Below, piece by piece: positions 32,035-33,126 of a DNA stretch of 33,126 bases. The stretch is taken from assembly GCF_000585215.1 (NCBI RefSeq), contig NZ_AONC01000072.1:1-33126 (forward strand), written 5' to 3'. Position 1 is the stretch's first letter. Every line of letters begins with the position of its first letter. The position numbers were made by a program, and so were the translations under genes. The notes beneath the pieces were generated by a model. That model saw nothing but the letters and a program-made list of their open reading frames with translations. It was not told where the DNA came from and made no database searches. Origin of the DNA: Imhoffiella purpurea (GTDB lineage: Bacteria > Pseudomonadota > Gammaproteobacteria > Chromatiales > Chromatiaceae).

Positions 32035-33126
32035 CTAGCCCTCTCGCTCGGCCTGGCCGGCCGCTCGCAGGATGCCCTTGGCGGCCATGATCCCGTTGAC
32101 CGCCGCGCCCACGATGCCGCGCGACTTGCCGGCCCCGTCGCCGGCGACGAAGAGTCCGGGGAGATTGGTCTCCAGGTCGTCGCTGGTCGGGTAGCGGATG
32201 TCGTAGAACTTGATCTCGGGGACGTAGATGGTGGTCGAGGGATGGGCGACGCCCGGGATGACGCGGGTCAGCAGCTCCAGGCTTTCCTGGAGGTTGCGCA
32301 CGATGCGCCCCGGATAGGCGAAGGAGATGTCGCCCGGCGTCACGCCGGGTCCCGGCGGCAGGGTCGGGACCAGCTTGTCGAATCCCAGCTCGGCGTCGAA
32401 GAAGGTCTCGGGCTTCGATCGCCGGCCGGCCAGCAGGTCTCCGAGGCGCTGCACCACGAGGCTGTTGCCGCCGCCCCAGAAGTTGGCGAAGCGCGCGACC
32501 TGGCGACCCATCTCGGCGGTGTCCTGCAGGGGCTCGGTCATGGTCACGGTGTTGAGGATGGCGAAGTTGGTGTTGGCCGTCTTCTCGGCCTTGAGAGCGT
32601 CGCCGTTGACCAGCCGGAACCCCCGATGCTCCTCCACCCGGACCCGGCCGCCAGGATTGGTGCAGAAGGTGCGCGTGCGGTCCTGGTGCGTGGGGGTGAC
32701 GAAGACGAGCTTGGGGTCGTAGAGGACGGACGTCAGCTCCTCGTAGACGGAGGAGGCGACCTCGACGCGGCAGCCGATGTCGATGGCGCCATAGCCGGTG
32801 CGGACCCCCAGCGCCCCGACCGTCTCGCGCAGCCAGTGGGCGCCCTCGCGGCCCGGGCAGGCCAGGAGGAAGCGGGCATGGATCCGTCCTCCGGTGGTCT
32901 CGACGAGAAAGCCGCCGTCGTCGGCCAGGCTCAGGTCCGTCACCTCGGTCTCGAGCTGGAAACGGCCGCCCTTGCGGCGCACGCTCTCGGCCATGTCCGC
33001 CGTGACCCGATGGGCGAAGTCCGTCCCCATGTGGCGCTGCCGTATGGGCACCAGGCTGATGTCCCAGTCCCCCTTGGGCGTGCGGCGCCGGACCCAGGAG
33101 ACCCGCTCCATCCACCAGCGCACGGC
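32035..33126 (-). CDS. FAD-dependent oxidoreductase, N-terminus beyond the right edge
   Basis: About 364 codons are visible. The frame continues into the right window edge, so the start and the N-terminal dinucleotide-binding GxGxxG motif are missing. The C-terminal part has the flavoprotein ending TSDDLETNLPGLFVAGDGAGKSRGIVGAAVNGIMAAKGILR, which binds FAD. Also visible are the middle domain (YGAIDIGCRVEVASSVYEELTSVLYDPKLVF) and a PIRQRHMGTDFAHRVTADMAESVRRKGGRFQLETEVTDL segment typical of FAD-dependent dehydrogenases of the uncharacterised COG2509 type. A substrate is unknown. It is convergent with dctM. Confidence 0.85.
   Translation of the reverse strand, partial: AVRWWMERVSWVRRRTPKGDWDISLVPIRQRHMGTDFAHRVTADMAESVRRKGGRFQLETEVTDLSLADDGGFLVETTGGRIHARFLLACPGREGAHWLRETVGALGVRTGYGAIDIGCRVEVASSVYEELTSVLYDPKLVFVTPTHQDRTRTFCTNPGGRVRVEEHRGFRLVNGDALKAEKTANTNFAILNTVTMTEPLQDTAEMGRQVARFANFWGGGNSLVVQRLGDLLAGRRSKPETFFDAELGFDKLVPTLPPGPGVTPGDISFAYPGRIVRNLQESLELLTRVIPGVAHPSTTIYVPEIKFYDIRYPTSDDLETNLPGLFVAGDGAGKSRGIVGAAVNGIMAAKGILRAAGQAEREG

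Overview
This is a GC-rich stretch of a proteobacterial chromosome. The gene order priA-argS-SPOR protein, a FeoA/FeoB pair, an Lpp-type lipoprotein beside an L,D-transpeptidase, a TRAP transporter and several GC-rich gammaproteobacterial families suggest a gammaproteobacterium. My inference is a purple sulfur bacterium or relative (Chromatiaceae/Ectothiorhodospiraceae-like); no rRNA or photosynthesis gene in the window proves it.

Left part (1-5650), accessory in character. A C-terminally truncated integron-type integrase and an XRE-family regulator lie on the minus strand. Next come a 28-nt-arm inverted repeat, an orphan promoter-like site inside a perfect 17-bp palindrome, two hairpins ending in a T-run terminator (a candidate small RNA), and an atypical tRNA-Ile(GAU). 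About 500 bases of hairpin-rich untranslated DNA lead into a plus-strand set: a slipin (SPFH/band 7) protein, a small basic protein and the RNA ligase RtcB. A second copy of the inverted repeat sits between the small gene and rtcB. This tRNA-like/hairpin/slipin/RtcB arrangement is the best candidate for a little-described system: RNA repair or tRNA-damage response on a membrane scaffold.

Middle part (5650-20460), mostly housekeeping. Minus strand: priA, argS and a SPOR-domain (FtsN-like) gene. Plus strand: HNH endonuclease, fructosamine kinase and SixA phosphatase. Then feoA-feoB (minus), a diguanylate cyclase (plus), an EF-G paralogue (minus), and an L,D-transpeptidase (plus) whose 3' end overlaps that of a tiny Lpp-like lipoprotein (minus). 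The lipoprotein ends in lysine, the residue such transpeptidases attach to peptidoglycan.

Right part (20460-33126). A DUF98-type chorismate lyase precedes a MoxR-type membrane cluster (RDD, SpoIIM-like, DUF4129, DUF4350, MoxR ATPase). No DUF58 gene follows MoxR, where I would often expect one; a TumE/TumA-type toxin-antitoxin pair abuts it instead. An AEC-family permease, a complete DctPQM TRAP transporter with operator-like palindromes upstream, and an edge-truncated FAD-dependent oxidoreductase complete the window.

No rRNA, CRISPR array, complete insertion sequence or prophage structural gene was seen.
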